Assembly: GCF_003719335.1 (NCBI RefSeq)
Contig: NZ_RIAS01000002.1
Location: 372,001-436,000, forward strand
DNA: 64,000 nt
Origin: Paenibacillus amylolyticus
GTDB taxonomy: Bacteria > Bacillota > Bacilli > Paenibacillales > Paenibacillaceae
Reading direction: 5' to 3'
A program made the position numbers and the translations under genes. This document shows, piece after piece, positions 17,417-25,570 of this stretch. The notes beneath the pieces were generated by a model. It was not told the origin of the DNA, did no database searches, and saw nothing but the letters and a program-made list of their open reading frames with translations. The stretch's first letter is position 1. Each line of letters starts with the position of its first letter.

Positions 17417-17525
17417 ACCGCCCCGACTAAGGTAATGGTCTATTTCAGTTACCGGTTACAGCCACCGCCCTTGAAGCGGCTGTTGTAAAAGAGTGAGGAT
17501 GTTGACGCATCCTTACTCTTTTTTA
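17411..17525. ncRNA. 3' UTR / putative antisense antitoxin region with bidirectional terminator
   Basis: Three hairpins follow the toxin stop. The last, AAAGAGTGAGGATG with CATCCTTACTCTTT (17488-17522), is followed by T on the forward strand and by TTTT on the reverse. An RNA from the opposite strand ending near the toxin stop would match known type I pairs; that RNA is inferred, not seen. Confidence 0.4.
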
Positions 17526-17611
17526 TAATCCTTATTGATTACAGTTTATCACAACATTCCCAAAACTCCACATGTACCATACTGACATTTTATCCGTTTC
17601 GTACTCATTCC

Positions 17612-17695
17612 TTCAAGGCTGAAGGTTAAAATCATTGCCAATAAGTCGGGATTCATCGTTTCAAACCGTGAAATCAGGACTGTTTCAGCCTTGAA
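17612..17695. repeat. 12-bp perfect inverted repeat behind queF
   Basis: TTCAAGGCTGAA (17612-17623) and TTCAGCCTTGAA (17684-17695) enclose 60 bp with a smaller TTTCA/TGAAA pair. It lies between the toxin locus and the end of queF. No T-run follows on the queF strand, so it is not a standard terminator. Confidence 0.5.
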
Positions 17696-17729
17696 GAGTC
17701 CCGCTAATAATAGTATCTACAGACTCAAA

Positions 17730-18221
17730 TTAACGATTATCAATCGTCTCCGGATTCATGTCATGGTTCATCATGCGGTGTTCAGCCATTTGCTCGTATT
17801 TCGTTCCAGGTTTGCCGTAGTTGGTGTACGGGTCGATGGAGATGCCGCCGCGCGGAGTGAATTTGCCCCAGACTTCAATGAAGCGCGGGTCCATCAGCTT
17901 GATCAAATCGTTCATAATAATATTCACACAGTCTTCGTGGAAATCACCATGGTTGCGGAAGCTGAACAGGTATAGTTTGAGCGATTTGCTCTCAACCATT
18001 TTGATATCGGGAATATAGCTGATATAGATCGTCGCAAAGTCCGGTTGACCCGTAATCGGGCACAGACTGGTGAATTCCGGGCAGTTGAATTTTACAAAAT
18101 AATCACGGTACGGATGCTTGTTATCAAAGCTCTCCAGAATACCAGGATCATACTCAAACGTATATTTCAGATTCTGGTTGCCCAGCAATGTTACATCTTG
18201 CATCTCGTCAGGTTGTCTCAT
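17730..18221 (-). CDS. queF: QueF, NADPH-dependent preQ0 reductase
   Basis: 163 residues, the short type-I QueF (YkvM) length. It reduces the nitrile of preQ0 (7-cyano-7-deazaguanine) to the amine of preQ1 in queuosine synthesis. The catalytic Cys is C54 in [11 protein letters not shown], with D61 beside it. The family signature E(S/A)[14 protein letters not shown] is at about 77-92, followed by FHE. It is the last gene of the queC-D-E-F operon, 61 bp after queE, with a good ribosome binding site (AGGAG) before the ATG. Confidence 0.95.
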   Translation of the reverse strand: MRQPDEMQDVTLLGNQNLKYTFEYDPGILESFDNKHPYRDYFVKFNCPEFTSLCPITGQPDFATIYISYIPDIKMVESKSLKLYLFSFRNHGDFHEDCVNIIMNDLIKLMDPRFIEVWGKFTPRGGISIDPYTNYGKPGTKYEQMAEHRMMNHDMNPETIDNR

Positions 18222-18282
18222 TAAAATAAACTCCTCGTATTCAATTGAAGCCGTAGGCCTCGTATTATAATCTCGTATATAG

Positions 18283-19020
18283 TTAAACCCCGCGTTTATT
18301 CCCCCATACCAGCGTATGAAGCTGCGGAAGAACGCGCACGTTGTTCAGATCGTCCGAGGCACTTACCTGATCAATCAGCCATTCGTAACGCTCCAGCAAC
18401 GAAGCCGCAAGATCCGGCGTATCCGCCGAAGAAACATCGGGGTTCCCCGTTTGTAAAAATAAAGCTGTGCCCGGATACCGTGCATGCACACGGCGGGCAT
18501 AGTCCAGGTCTGTCTGATCGAAGATCACGATCTTCAGACTATGGCTTCGATCGGCCGGGCCAGCAGCCAGACGGCTGATCACATCGTCCAGAACAGCCCA
18601 GTCGGTGTCCATGCCTGAGCTGGGTGGCTTGGGCGAGACGGTGACTTCGTCAATGTCCGCCAGCCATGACTGCCAGCGTGAGCCCTGCGTCTCAACCGCG
18701 GTGCGGACGCCGTGCTCACGCAGCAGGGCAACCAGCCCGCCCAGCGAAGCGAGCAGGGCGGGGTTGCCGCCGGAGAGGGTTACATGGGAGAAACGCGTGC
18801 CGCCCAGGCGGCGCAGTTCATCCCATACCGCCTCCGGCGTCAGCATGCGAATCTGGTCCTTGCCACTGCCGTCCCAGGTAAAGGCCGAGTCGCACCAGGA
18901 GCAGCGATAATCGCAGCCCGCGGTGCGCACAAACATCGTTTTTTGCCCGATGACCATGCCTTCGCCTTGAACCGTCGGACCAAAAACCTCCATAACAGGG
19001 ATCCGTGCTTCCTTACTCAT
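18283..19020 (-). CDS. queE: QueE, 7-carboxy-7-deazaguanine synthase
   Basis: 245 residues, a radical-SAM enzyme that rearranges 6-carboxytetrahydropterin to 7-carboxy-7-deazaguanine. The cluster ligands are C36, C40 and C43 (CDYRCSWC), and the start [11 protein letters not shown] is typical of QueE. The loop SGGNPAL (TLSGGNP) contacts SAM. The start overlaps the end of queD by 8 nt, which points to coupled translation. Confidence 0.95.
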   Translation of the reverse strand: MSKEARIPVMEVFGPTVQGEGMVIGQKTMFVRTAGCDYRCSWCDSAFTWDGSGKDQIRMLTPEAVWDELRRLGGTRFSHVTLSGGNPALLASLGGLVALLREHGVRTAVETQGSRWQSWLADIDEVTVSPKPPSSGMDTDWAVLDDVISRLAAGPADRSHSLKIVIFDQTDLDYARRVHARYPGTALFLQTGNPDVSSADTPDLAASLLERYEWLIDQVSASDDLNNVRVLPQLHTLVWGNKRGV

Positions 19021-19507
19021 CGATCATCCACTCCCGTCTTGCTTCAGCATAACTGGTCGGAGTCTCGAAGAGTCGCACGAATTCCGTGCGGGCTCCGTCT
19101 GTGAGCCCGGCATAAGGCTCCGTTTGTAGAGCATGTTCCATCTGCTCGAATAGCCAGACCACCATATTTTCAGCCGTCGTATTCATGAGAGGCAATGTTT
19201 CATTCAAATATTGATGATCCAGGTAACCTTCAATCCGGCTTTTCCAGATGTCCTTGATATGTCCAAAATCAACCGTCAGCCCGGTTTCACCCGGATAACC
19301 GCTGATGCCAAAAACCACTTTATACGTATGCCCGTGCAGATTTTTGCACTTGCCTTCATAGCAGTGCAGATGATGTGCTGCATCAAAAGTAAATTCTTTG
19401 CTGACCAGCACACGTTTGCGGTGATATCTCAGCTGTGTGGGTAGAATATCCTGATCAATTCGCTGCAAGCGTTCAACGATGCGAAACGTTCCGGGTTCTC
19501 TCATCAT
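19013..19507 (-). CDS. queD: QueD, 6-carboxy-5,6,7,8-tetrahydropterin synthase
   Basis: 164 residues. It converts dihydroneopterin triphosphate to 6-carboxytetrahydropterin. The zinc ligands are visible in FDAAHHLH and NLHGHTY, and the catalytic Cys is in [11 protein letters not shown]. The start is ATG 19507, which overlaps the queC stop (ATGA) behind GGAGTG. This gives about 33 residues before KEFTFDAAH, more than the usual short lead of the family, so either the extension is real or an internal GTG (RVLVSKEF) is used. Confidence 0.93.
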   Translation of the reverse strand: MMREPGTFRIVERLQRIDQDILPTQLRYHRKRVLVSKEFTFDAAHHLHCYEGKCKNLHGHTYKVVFGISGYPGETGLTVDFGHIKDIWKSRIEGYLDHQYLNETLPLMNTTAENMVVWLFEQMEHALQTEPYAGLTDGARTEFVRLFETPTSYAEARREWMIDE

Positions 19508-20196
19508 GCATCCACTCCAGCGGAATGTGCAGTAGTACAAGTGGCTGCACGTTCCTCTGCATAACGATCCAATCCGGCTTTGCGTAGCTTGCAAGCCGGG
19601 CATTCACCGCACCCGTCACCGATGACGCCGTTATAACAAGTCAGAGTACGTTCGCGCACATAATCGAAAGCACCCAGTTCATCGGCCATCTTCCATGTTG
19701 CAGCTTTGTCCAGCCACATCAATGGCGTATGAATAACAAATGGGTAGTCCATCGACAGATTAAGAGTTACATTCATCGACTTTACAAATGAATCCCGGCA
19801 ATCGGGATACCCGCTGAAGTCTGTCTCGCAAACACCTGTTACCAAGTGGCGAGCGCCTTTTTGTTTTGCCAAAATGGCGGCAAAGCTGAGGAACAGTAAG
19901 TTCCTTCCGTCAACAAATGTGCTGGGTAGTTCGCCTTCTTCATGCGCAATTTCCACATCGGAACGTGTGAGAGCGTTTGGTGCGAGCTGGTTAAGCAAGC
20001 TCATATCCAGTACGGTTTGCTGCACACCCAAATCTTTGGCAATCGCTGCTGCACACTCAATCTCCAGCTTATGGCGCTGCCCGTAATCAAACGTAACCGC
20101 TTCAACTTCGGCAAATTGTTTTTTTGCCCAGAACAGACACGTTGTGCTGTCCTGGCCGCCGCTGAATACAACGACCGCTTTTTCTTTGTTCAACAT
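19504..20196 (-). CDS. queC: QueC, 7-cyano-7-deazaguanine (preQ0) synthase
   Basis: 230 residues. An ATP-dependent enzyme that turns 7-carboxy-7-deazaguanine and ammonia into preQ0. The PP-loop SGGQDSTT is at 12-19. The C-terminal zinc site is [14 protein letters not shown], with a further Cys in TLTCYNG. The start is ATG 20196 behind GGAGAGG; a longer frame to 20280 runs into the leader and has no signal. First gene of the operon. Confidence 0.95.
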   Translation of the reverse strand: MLNKEKAVVVFSGGQDSTTCLFWAKKQFAEVEAVTFDYGQRHKLEIECAAAIAKDLGVQQTVLDMSLLNQLAPNALTRSDVEIAHEEGELPSTFVDGRNLLFLSFAAILAKQKGARHLVTGVCETDFSGYPDCRDSFVKSMNVTLNLSMDYPFVIHTPLMWLDKAATWKMADELGAFDYVRERTLTCYNGVIGDGCGECPACKLRKAGLDRYAEERAATCTTAHSAGVDA

Positions 20197-20536
20197 AAAA
20201 AAACCTCTCCATCTTCTTGAGATCACCCCTGCATATAAGCAAGAAATGTCGGAAGAACAGAGAAGTTCATGAACTGGCATCCATCAAAAAACACACCTTC
20301 TTAATAACCGCTTTAAAAAAAGCTGCTATAAGCAAGTGTCCTTAGTTTTTTACGCACACCGCGTCAGCCCGTATCCTTTTACAACTTAAGCTTTAAGCCT
20401 AAAGCATGTAAAAGCTACGTTTAATCACGGAAATCAGTACGCAAGACTGTAGCGACCATACACAGGTCAAGTCTTGTAGAGGGAGTTCGCGAACCTCTCC
20501 CATGCCATAGGCATGGATTTTCTTCTTTAATTGTCC
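20197..20536 (-). promoter_or_regulatory. Long structured leader of the que operon, with preQ1-I-like core
   Basis: On the reverse strand the leader holds AGAGGTTCGCGAACT then CCCTCTACAAGACTT (complement of about 20471-20499), which matches the preQ1-I aptamer 5' part (AGAGGUUC...CCCUCU) but has an unusual tail. The standard tail AAAAAACTAAG occurs 120 nt further on (complement of 20341-20351). Between them is a strong stem, CTTTTACA/TGTAAAAG (20376-20383 with 20407-20414) around GCTTTA/TAAAGC. A CCATGCC-TAT-GGCATGG hairpin precedes the core. A riboswitch is expected in front of queC; the exact class and limits are uncertain. Confidence 0.5.
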
Positions 20537-20542
20537 GGGTTC

Positions 20543-20548
20543 AGTATA
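20543..20548 (-). promoter_or_regulatory. Extended -10 of the que operon
   Basis: On the reverse strand TGGTATACT is an extended -10 (TG-N-TATACT) without a good -35. It would start the leader RNA near 20536, about 340 nt before queC. Confidence 0.5.
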
Positions 20549-20590
20549 CCATATCATTTACCGGATCGGCACATTTTTTAAAATCCATAT

Positions 20591-21295
20591 TTACTTAATA
20601 ATGACGTTACCAAAAGGAATGACTTCTTTTAATATACGTTTGAATAAACCTTCGTCATTGATGTCCTGTTGCAGTCTGTAGTTTTCCCGTCCCGCTTGAA
20701 AAAGCACCGGGCCTTGTCCTGTCATTTTCCAATGATAGTTCATATGCTGGCTGGCCAGGTTGTTTCCGTATACGGTTAATTCCAGATGAGCATTCTCGGG
20801 GTAGGCGATGACGCTCCCAGCATCTACATAAAGCGGGGCAGTGGGATGCAGTTCTTGCTGACATACCTGACCTTGTGTGAGCAATCCAATGGTTCCTTTG
20901 CCTGCAAACTTCATCTTCACTGCATCCCGGGTAATCAGCATATTTTTGATCTTTTGAATTTTGGTCTGCATGGTGACACCATCAGAATAGAAGAACAAAT
21001 GGCGAAAATCATAAAGCAGATCACTGTGTTCTGTAAGCTGCACTTCTTTCATAGTGAATCCCGGAGGAAGGGCAGCTACAAATTGACATGGGCCGGTAAT
21101 TTCTGATTTAATCAGCTTTTTTTTGCGATACATACCCGAAATATTCATGAATTTATCTTGTCTGCTGTTGCTGGGCCCGCGAAAAGCAACGATTTGCTGC
21201 GGATGCAGAATATGGAGGCGGTCATCCTGGATCAGTGAAAATGTAACCACTTGTCCGGCTCCGCCAGCTTCAGCATGGTTCAGATGTATATGCAT
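20591..21295 (-). CDS. AIM24-family protein
   Basis: 234 residues of the AIM24/DUF124 beta-rich family. Supporting segments are IVAFRGPSNSRQDKFMNISGMYRKKKLIKSEITGP, KFAGKGTIGLLTQGQV and LYVDAGSVIAYPENAHLEL, the last being the conserved V(D/E)xGxxVAx turn of the family. The molecular role is unknown; members are often cell-surface or membrane-linked. It follows the coiled-coil membrane protein gene by 18 bp and probably shares its transcript. Confidence 0.8.
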   Translation of the reverse strand: MHIHLNHAEAGGAGQVVTFSLIQDDRLHILHPQQIVAFRGPSNSRQDKFMNISGMYRKKKLIKSEITGPCQFVAALPPGFTMKEVQLTEHSDLLYDFRHLFFYSDGVTMQTKIQKIKNMLITRDAVKMKFAGKGTIGLLTQGQVCQQELHPTAPLYVDAGSVIAYPENAHLELTVYGNNLASQHMNYHWKMTGQGPVLFQAGRENYRLQQDINDEGLFKRILKEVIPFGNVIIK

Positions 21296-21313
21296 GCAGT
21301 AACTCCTGTTCTT

Positions 21314-21769
21314 TTATAGTCGGCCAGATCGGCGACGCATTCCCCAGCGCATCACGCGAATCAGAAGGAAGTAACCCAATATGAGAGCAACAATGGTGAT
21401 CACCATGGTTTGAATTCGCTGTGCGGTGGCTGTTCTGGCATCCTGTTCAGTTTGAAGTTTGCTGACCATTTCGGTCAGCTTCTGGTTCTGAGCCAGGAGT
21501 TGATCATTTTGTGCTTTGAATGCTTCCACATTCGCCTGGGCTTGTCCGAGCTGGGCGGAGGTTTGGTTTAGTTGCTCCAGTGTTTGCTTGTAACTCTCCT
21601 GTAATGCGTTCACTTCCCCGGGTAGTTCCGACACACGCTCCCAACCGTTATAAATATCCGAGAATATATTCGCACTCGCTGCATTTGCAGTAGAACCGAG
21701 TATGACTGTAAATAGAATGCATGTGGAGACAAACACCCGAATGAAATATCCCTGAATGGATTTTGGCAT
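21314..21769 (-). CDS. Exported coiled-coil protein with C-terminal membrane helix
   Basis: 151 residues, no named family that I recognise. A signal peptide (FIRVFVSTCILFTVILGSTANA) is followed by a coiled coil at about 45-110 (LPGEVNALQESYKQTLEQLNQ and further heptads rich in Q, L and E), then a membrane helix TMVITIVALILGYFLLIRVM and a basic tail WGMRRRSGRL. So the coiled coil faces outside and the tail the cytosol. The start is ATG 21769, with AGAGAGG 8 nt upstream; GTG 21778 is too close to that site. It heads a two-gene unit with the AIM24 gene. Confidence 0.7.
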   Translation of the reverse strand: MPKSIQGYFIRVFVSTCILFTVILGSTANAASANIFSDIYNGWERVSELPGEVNALQESYKQTLEQLNQTSAQLGQAQANVEAFKAQNDQLLAQNQKLTEMVSKLQTEQDARTATAQRIQTMVITIVALILGYFLLIRVMRWGMRRRSGRL

Positions 21770-22102
21770 GAATGACACCTCTCTCTTCGGTAAGATCGAT
21801 TCAGAGCTGATTTCGTCGTCATTTGTTGAATCCTCGCTCTTTCATTATACGTCAAAAACCTGGTGTTGGGTTCAAGAGGATTACGTTTTATTACCCGAAT
21901 GTCTCGCGAAGAATTGGTAAAAGCAAATGTTTTAATTTAAAAATCAGCGGGTAATACAAGAATAGCAGTACCCCGGACAGAGCAAACACAAAGATTTACT
22001 CCCGTTCCGGGTATATCCTGTTCACAAATATGCAATGTAATGCTTAAAATTAATATATTTCGATTTTGAATAAGATCGCAAATAATGAAGGAGTAGAATA
22101 AT
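21770..22102. other. Intergenic region between divergent genes
   Basis: AT-rich, no gene. It holds one imperfect inverted repeat, TACCCCGGA (21969-21977) with TTCCGGGTA (22005-22013), of unknown use. No confident promoter was found. Confidence 0.4.
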
Positions 22103-22270
22103 ATGTACGTATCAAACCAGAGCACGTCAACGAAAACGATCATGATTACTTTAAATGGTGAGCCAGTCGGACGCAAACTGATTATTGACAGTGTAACTTA
22201 TGCACCGGTTGCTGAAACGGATAATGCGCAGTATATGCACAAAATGGAGCATAATCATCCAGCTGTTTAA
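22103..22270 (+). CDS. Small protein of unknown function (55 residues)
   Basis: ATG 22103 has AAGGAG 9 nt upstream, and the frame runs 55 codons to TAA (start MYVSNQSTSTKTIMITLNGE, end KMEHNHPAV). A strong terminator 30 bp downstream closes the unit, so this is a well-bounded gene. The protein has no signal peptide or membrane helix and is mostly polar. No family recognised. Confidence 0.65.
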   Translation: MYVSNQSTSTKTIMITLNGEPVGRKLIIDSVTYAPVAETDNAQYMHKMEHNHPAV

Positions 22271-22298
22271 GTTGGGACTTGTCATAGAGAAAGGTGTG

Positions 22299-22327
22299 AA
22301 AAGCTTGGCTATTAGCCAAGCTTTTTC
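22299..22327 (+). terminator. Intrinsic terminator
   Basis: AGCTTGGCTA-TT-AGCCAAGCT followed by TTTT. Confidence 0.85.
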
Positions 22328-22372
22328 GTCGTTTATTGTCGCTTCTAGGCGGATCAAGGGGAATAAAACTAA

Positions 22373-22406
22373 TATAATGGAAAAAAGTAATGGGAACATA
22401 TGTTCC
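22373..22406 (+). promoter_or_regulatory. -10 box and LexA-type (SOS) palindrome
   Basis: TATAAT (22373-22378) is followed 15 nt later by GGAACATATGTTCC (22393-22406), a perfect 14-bp palindrome. Its core GAAC-N4-GTTC is the Gram-positive LexA (DinR) box. No good -35 is seen. The box lies at the expected start of the transcript, where a repressor would block it. Confidence 0.55.
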
Positions 22407-22477
22407 GTGACAATATAGTGTCCATTCACCCTGCTAACTTAGAAGATAATACACATAAATCGGGGGAGAGACTACCA

Positions 22478-23182
22478 GTGAACTCAGTCTTTGAAGTATC
22501 TTATTCGTGGAATAAAGAGGCCATACCGACAGGGGGAGCCGATCCCGTATATATGATGGTAGAGTGGCGTTACGGAGCCCCTGCCAAAAGACTTAGGAAA
22601 ATAGCACCCAAAATTATGTCGAGAGATTTAGAGCTTTTGCTCAAACCGGAATTTGGTGTCCAGCTTAAAGGCATCTATGGATGCCGATCCAAAGAAACGG
22701 ATATTGGCTGGGTACTGCGACTTGGCGATGTACTCAAGGGAGAAAGCAAACAGATTCTGCTGGAATTTGCCGTAGGACCGCATCTCTCAGGAAAAGCAGC
22801 GATATGTTCTGCCTATTGGAGTACTCGGAAGTTAAAGCAAAGTCAGCGTGTGCTTCTACGTCGGGAGCAACTCTATATTCAGTATACAAGTCACCTGGGG
22901 ATGCTAAGGCAGCCTGAAGACCCGAAAGTAGAGAAAACGATTAAATTGAATGAAACCGTACCATTACTCAAGCAGGCTCTACGTGCTTACGAACGAGGCC
23001 GCATCGAGGAAGGGAGCGAGATGCTGCGCCGTCATGCCGATGCACTGCTTATCGAAGCTGCACGCAAACAGGACATGGATTATTTTACAGAAGCCGAGAT
23101 TGTCGAGAAGCTTCGTTATCATTATGGAATCACGTTTACAACAGGTCACCATAATCCTCAAAGAGCAATGTTAGGTGAATGA
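22478..23182 (+). CDS. Protein of unknown function, resembling the part behind a vWA domain
   Basis: About 234 residues, no signal peptide. The segment IGWVLRLGDVLKGESKQILLEFAVG and the later helix KQALRAYERGRIEEGSEMLRRHADAL resemble the beta-sandwich and helical tail that follow the vWA domain in some Firmicute vWA proteins, but no vWA domain is present. The open frame goes back to ATG 22400, inside the LexA-type palindrome; GTG 22478 with GGGGGAGAG 7 nt upstream is the better start. Possibly an SOS-controlled cytosolic protein; the function is unknown. Confidence 0.6.
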   Translation: MNSVFEVSYSWNKEAIPTGGADPVYMMVEWRYGAPAKRLRKIAPKIMSRDLELLLKPEFGVQLKGIYGCRSKETDIGWVLRLGDVLKGESKQILLEFAVGPHLSGKAAICSAYWSTRKLKQSQRVLLRREQLYIQYTSHLGMLRQPEDPKVEKTIKLNETVPLLKQALRAYERGRIEEGSEMLRRHADALLIEAARKQDMDYFTEAEIVEKLRYHYGITFTTGHHNPQRAMLGE

Positions 23183-23339
23183 TAACGTAATCAAGTGGTA
23201 ACCGTACAGAGAGAACCAGTTTACATAAGTTTTGAAGGTGAAGTTAAACAACAAGTCGAATGTATATATCCATACTATATCGGTTGAGGATGGAGCTGTA
23301 TCACACTATTTGAAACAACATCATGGAGGGCCTGGCCAA

Positions 23340-24311
23340 ATGACAGACCGACTAATCCGATTAATGCGCATTATCACGCTGGTACAAGCCAAGCCAGGTA
23401 TTCTGGCTCGGGAGCTTGCGGAGCGGTGCGAGACAACGGAAAGGACGATATACCGTGACATGGAGGCCCTCAGTGCAATGCATATTCCGATTGCCAATAT
23501 GGGACACGGAAGAGGGTACATGTTTATCAGCCATTTTGCCATGTATCCGCTTAATTGGTCTGACGAGGAAGCTCAGGCTTTCATACAGCTTGCAGACGTT
23601 ATGGAAGATATTCGTCCGCTGCTAAAGCCTGCCTTTGAGAGTGCCTACGAAAAAGTGGTAGCTTCAAGTCAGAAGAATAAAACCGAGCGAGTGGAATGGG
23701 CTGAGCAGATCAGAGGAATGTTCAAAGAGGGAGGAATCGTCTGGCAAAACAATGACGGAGATGAACCGAGTGATTCGCTCCTTTTGTTGCTTCAAGCAGG
23801 GATTTCACAAAACAGCATGGAAGGGAAGTATCAGTCTCAGGGAGAAATGGAGATGATTCGCTTTGATCCATATTGCCTGATTCCTCGGGAATATCAATTT
23901 GATCTGTTAGCTTATTGCCATCTCTCCGAGAGCATGAGAACGTTTCAGGTTAACCGGTTGCACGATTTACGAATCATTCCACGTACCTTCCGCAAAAATG
24001 ATTATTTAATCCAGTCTTATTTCCGTACTGCCTGGATCTCGAGAGGAAGTACAGAAGAGACCGTGGTTAAAATCCGATTTTCTTCCCTAGTTGTGGACCG
24101 CGTGATGCAGGAACGCTTTTTTGTACGCCCCGTTCTGACCAGAGAACCTGAAGGTACCCTATTGTTTGAAACTGTAGTGAGTGATGCTGAGGGATTTTTC
24201 GTGTGGATATCCAGATACGGACCAGAGGCTGAAATCTTGGAACCGGAACATTGTCGTACGCTGATGCAAGAACATTTGGAGCGCTGGCGGCAAGTGTACA
24301 ATTCAAAATAA
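23340..24311 (+). CDS. HTH-WYL transcriptional regulator
   Basis: 323 residues. N-terminal winged helix: DRLIRLMRIITLVQAKPGIL, then LAERCETTERTIYRDMEALSAMHIPI. A WYL-like domain follows (MIRFDPYCLIPREYQFDLLAYCHLSESMRTFQVNRLHDLRI), with a C-terminal extension ending in ILEPEHCRTLMQEHLERW. WYL domains sense small ligands or nucleic acid ends and are common regulators of DNA-damage or defence genes. The start is ATG 23340 behind GGAGGG; the longer frame from 23232 is unlikely. It lies downstream of the LexA-box gene on the same strand. Confidence 0.8.
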   Translation: MTDRLIRLMRIITLVQAKPGILARELAERCETTERTIYRDMEALSAMHIPIANMGHGRGYMFISHFAMYPLNWSDEEAQAFIQLADVMEDIRPLLKPAFESAYEKVVASSQKNKTERVEWAEQIRGMFKEGGIVWQNNDGDEPSDSLLLLLQAGISQNSMEGKYQSQGEMEMIRFDPYCLIPREYQFDLLAYCHLSESMRTFQVNRLHDLRIIPRTFRKNDYLIQSYFRTAWISRGSTEETVVKIRFSSLVVDRVMQERFFVRPVLTREPEGTLLFETVVSDAEGFFVWISRYGPEAEILEPEHCRTLMQEHLERWRQVYNSK

Positions 24312-24346
24312 ACTTCAGATTACAGGTTTAACGTCTGGAAGTCGTC

Positions 24347-25021
24347 TTACTCCTTGGCTTTAAAGAGATTGGCAAGATTGCCAAACGGTGATTCCTTTTC
24401 CTCATCATCCACAGCACTGGAGTAAACCACTTTGGAAGCAACGCCTTCATCATCCGCTGCGCAGTTACTTTCCAGTTTGAACTTGTCGAACTGGTGCATA
24501 AACACTTTAGCAGTATTAATGGCATCATCCAAAGCACGGTGCTGTGTACCGTCAAACTCAATTCCGCAAAGTTCAAGAGCCTGGGCAAGCCCGAGTTGCC
24601 GGAACTTTCCTTCTTTGTGCATGGCCCGCGACCATTGCTGCTGTAAATCATTATGATTAGTAATCCAGGCCACGTCCAGCTGATGTGTTCGGCAATGGGA
24701 GATGAGTTTGTTGCGGTCATCTGGTCCCCAAGAGCACATATAATAAGGCTCATTGCCCATCCAATCGATGAACTGACTCAGTGCTGCCGGGAAAAGCGGG
24801 GCTGCATCGATATCCTTCTGTGTGATTCCTGTGAACTGAACGGTGTCGGTGGACAAGACGGATTTGTTAGATGGACGAACATACGTATGAAAGGTGTCGG
24901 TGACTGTAAGACCTGTATCCGGGTTCTGGCTCACTTTGACGGCACCGATATCAATAATTTCAGAGGAGTAGCGTGTATTGCGGCTTACTGTAAATTCAAG
25001 ATCATATATAATATAGGGCAT
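24347..25021 (-). CDS. DEDDh 3'-5' exonuclease (KapD-like)
   Basis: 224 residues. The exonuclease motifs are visible: YDLEFT (Exo I, with the DxE pair D6 and E8), the middle WGPDDRNKL (Exo II) and HRALDDAINTAKVF (Exo III, H and D). This is the RNase T/DNA polymerase III epsilon fold found in KapD and in the ERI-1-like exonucleases. Its natural substrate is not clear from sequence. The last 35 residues are an acidic, disordered tail. ATG 25021 has AAAGGAG 8 nt upstream. It is convergent with the WYL regulator gene. Confidence 0.85.
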   Translation of the reverse strand: MPYIIYDLEFTVSRNTRYSSEIIDIGAVKVSQNPDTGLTVTDTFHTYVRPSNKSVLSTDTVQFTGITQKDIDAAPLFPAALSQFIDWMGNEPYYMCSWGPDDRNKLISHCRTHQLDVAWITNHNDLQQQWSRAMHKEGKFRQLGLAQALELCGIEFDGTQHRALDDAINTAKVFMHQFDKFKLESNCAADDEGVASKVVYSSAVDDEEKESPFGNLANLFKAKE

Positions 25022-25199
25022 AAGATAAACTCCTTTATGAAGGATACAAATTTCCATTCATGGATCTGTATGTTAGATCCGTGAAATGTTAATCTCTATT
25101 CTACAGTGAACCTGGGGCCGTGTCAGCCATTGTTATGAATTTCGCCTGAAGGATCTTGGCATAATGGTTTCGAGTGACCCATTCGTTTAATTGTATTTA

Positions 25200-25228
25200 T
25201 TGACAAGTTCGTGTAAATGTTCTAATGT
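25200..25228 (+). promoter_or_regulatory. Promoter of proS
   Basis: TTGACA (25200-25205), 17 nt, TAATGT (25223-25228), just upstream of the T-box leader. Confidence 0.7.
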
Positions 25229-25235
25229 GATCAAA

Positions 25236-25509
25236 AATGAAAAATAGCGTTTATCGAGGACATAATTACGTAGGCTCGCTTCAACAGAGAGGGAATGGAT
25301 TGCTGTAACATTCCTGTTGCTGCTGCGCAATTCCTACCTCGTTAGCTGCAAAGGGGAATGTCTGTCTCATAACAGGCTGCAACCTTTGCCGGAAGGGTCC
25401 GTTACGCCCCAAAGGACTGTATGTTAGCAGCAAGAGACATGAAACGACTGAATACAGTTAAATAAGGGTGGTACCACGACGCATTCGTCCCTGACGAATG
25501 CGTCTTTTT
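25236..25509 (+). promoter_or_regulatory. T-box leader (proline-responsive)
   Basis: The T-box motif AAGGGTGGTACCACG is at 25464-25478. It is followed by a terminator stem GACGCATTCGTC/GACGAATGCGTC (25478-25504) and TTTTT. The T-box sequence can instead form the antiterminator when uncharged tRNA is bound. Stem I occupies about 25255-25400. The position in front of proS implies a tRNA-Pro sensor; I did not pin the specifier codon. Confidence 0.9.
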
Positions 25510-25570
25510 GCTGTTCAAGACTTCATGTGCGTAGTGCTTACCCATCTGATAAACAAGGAGTGTATTCAAG

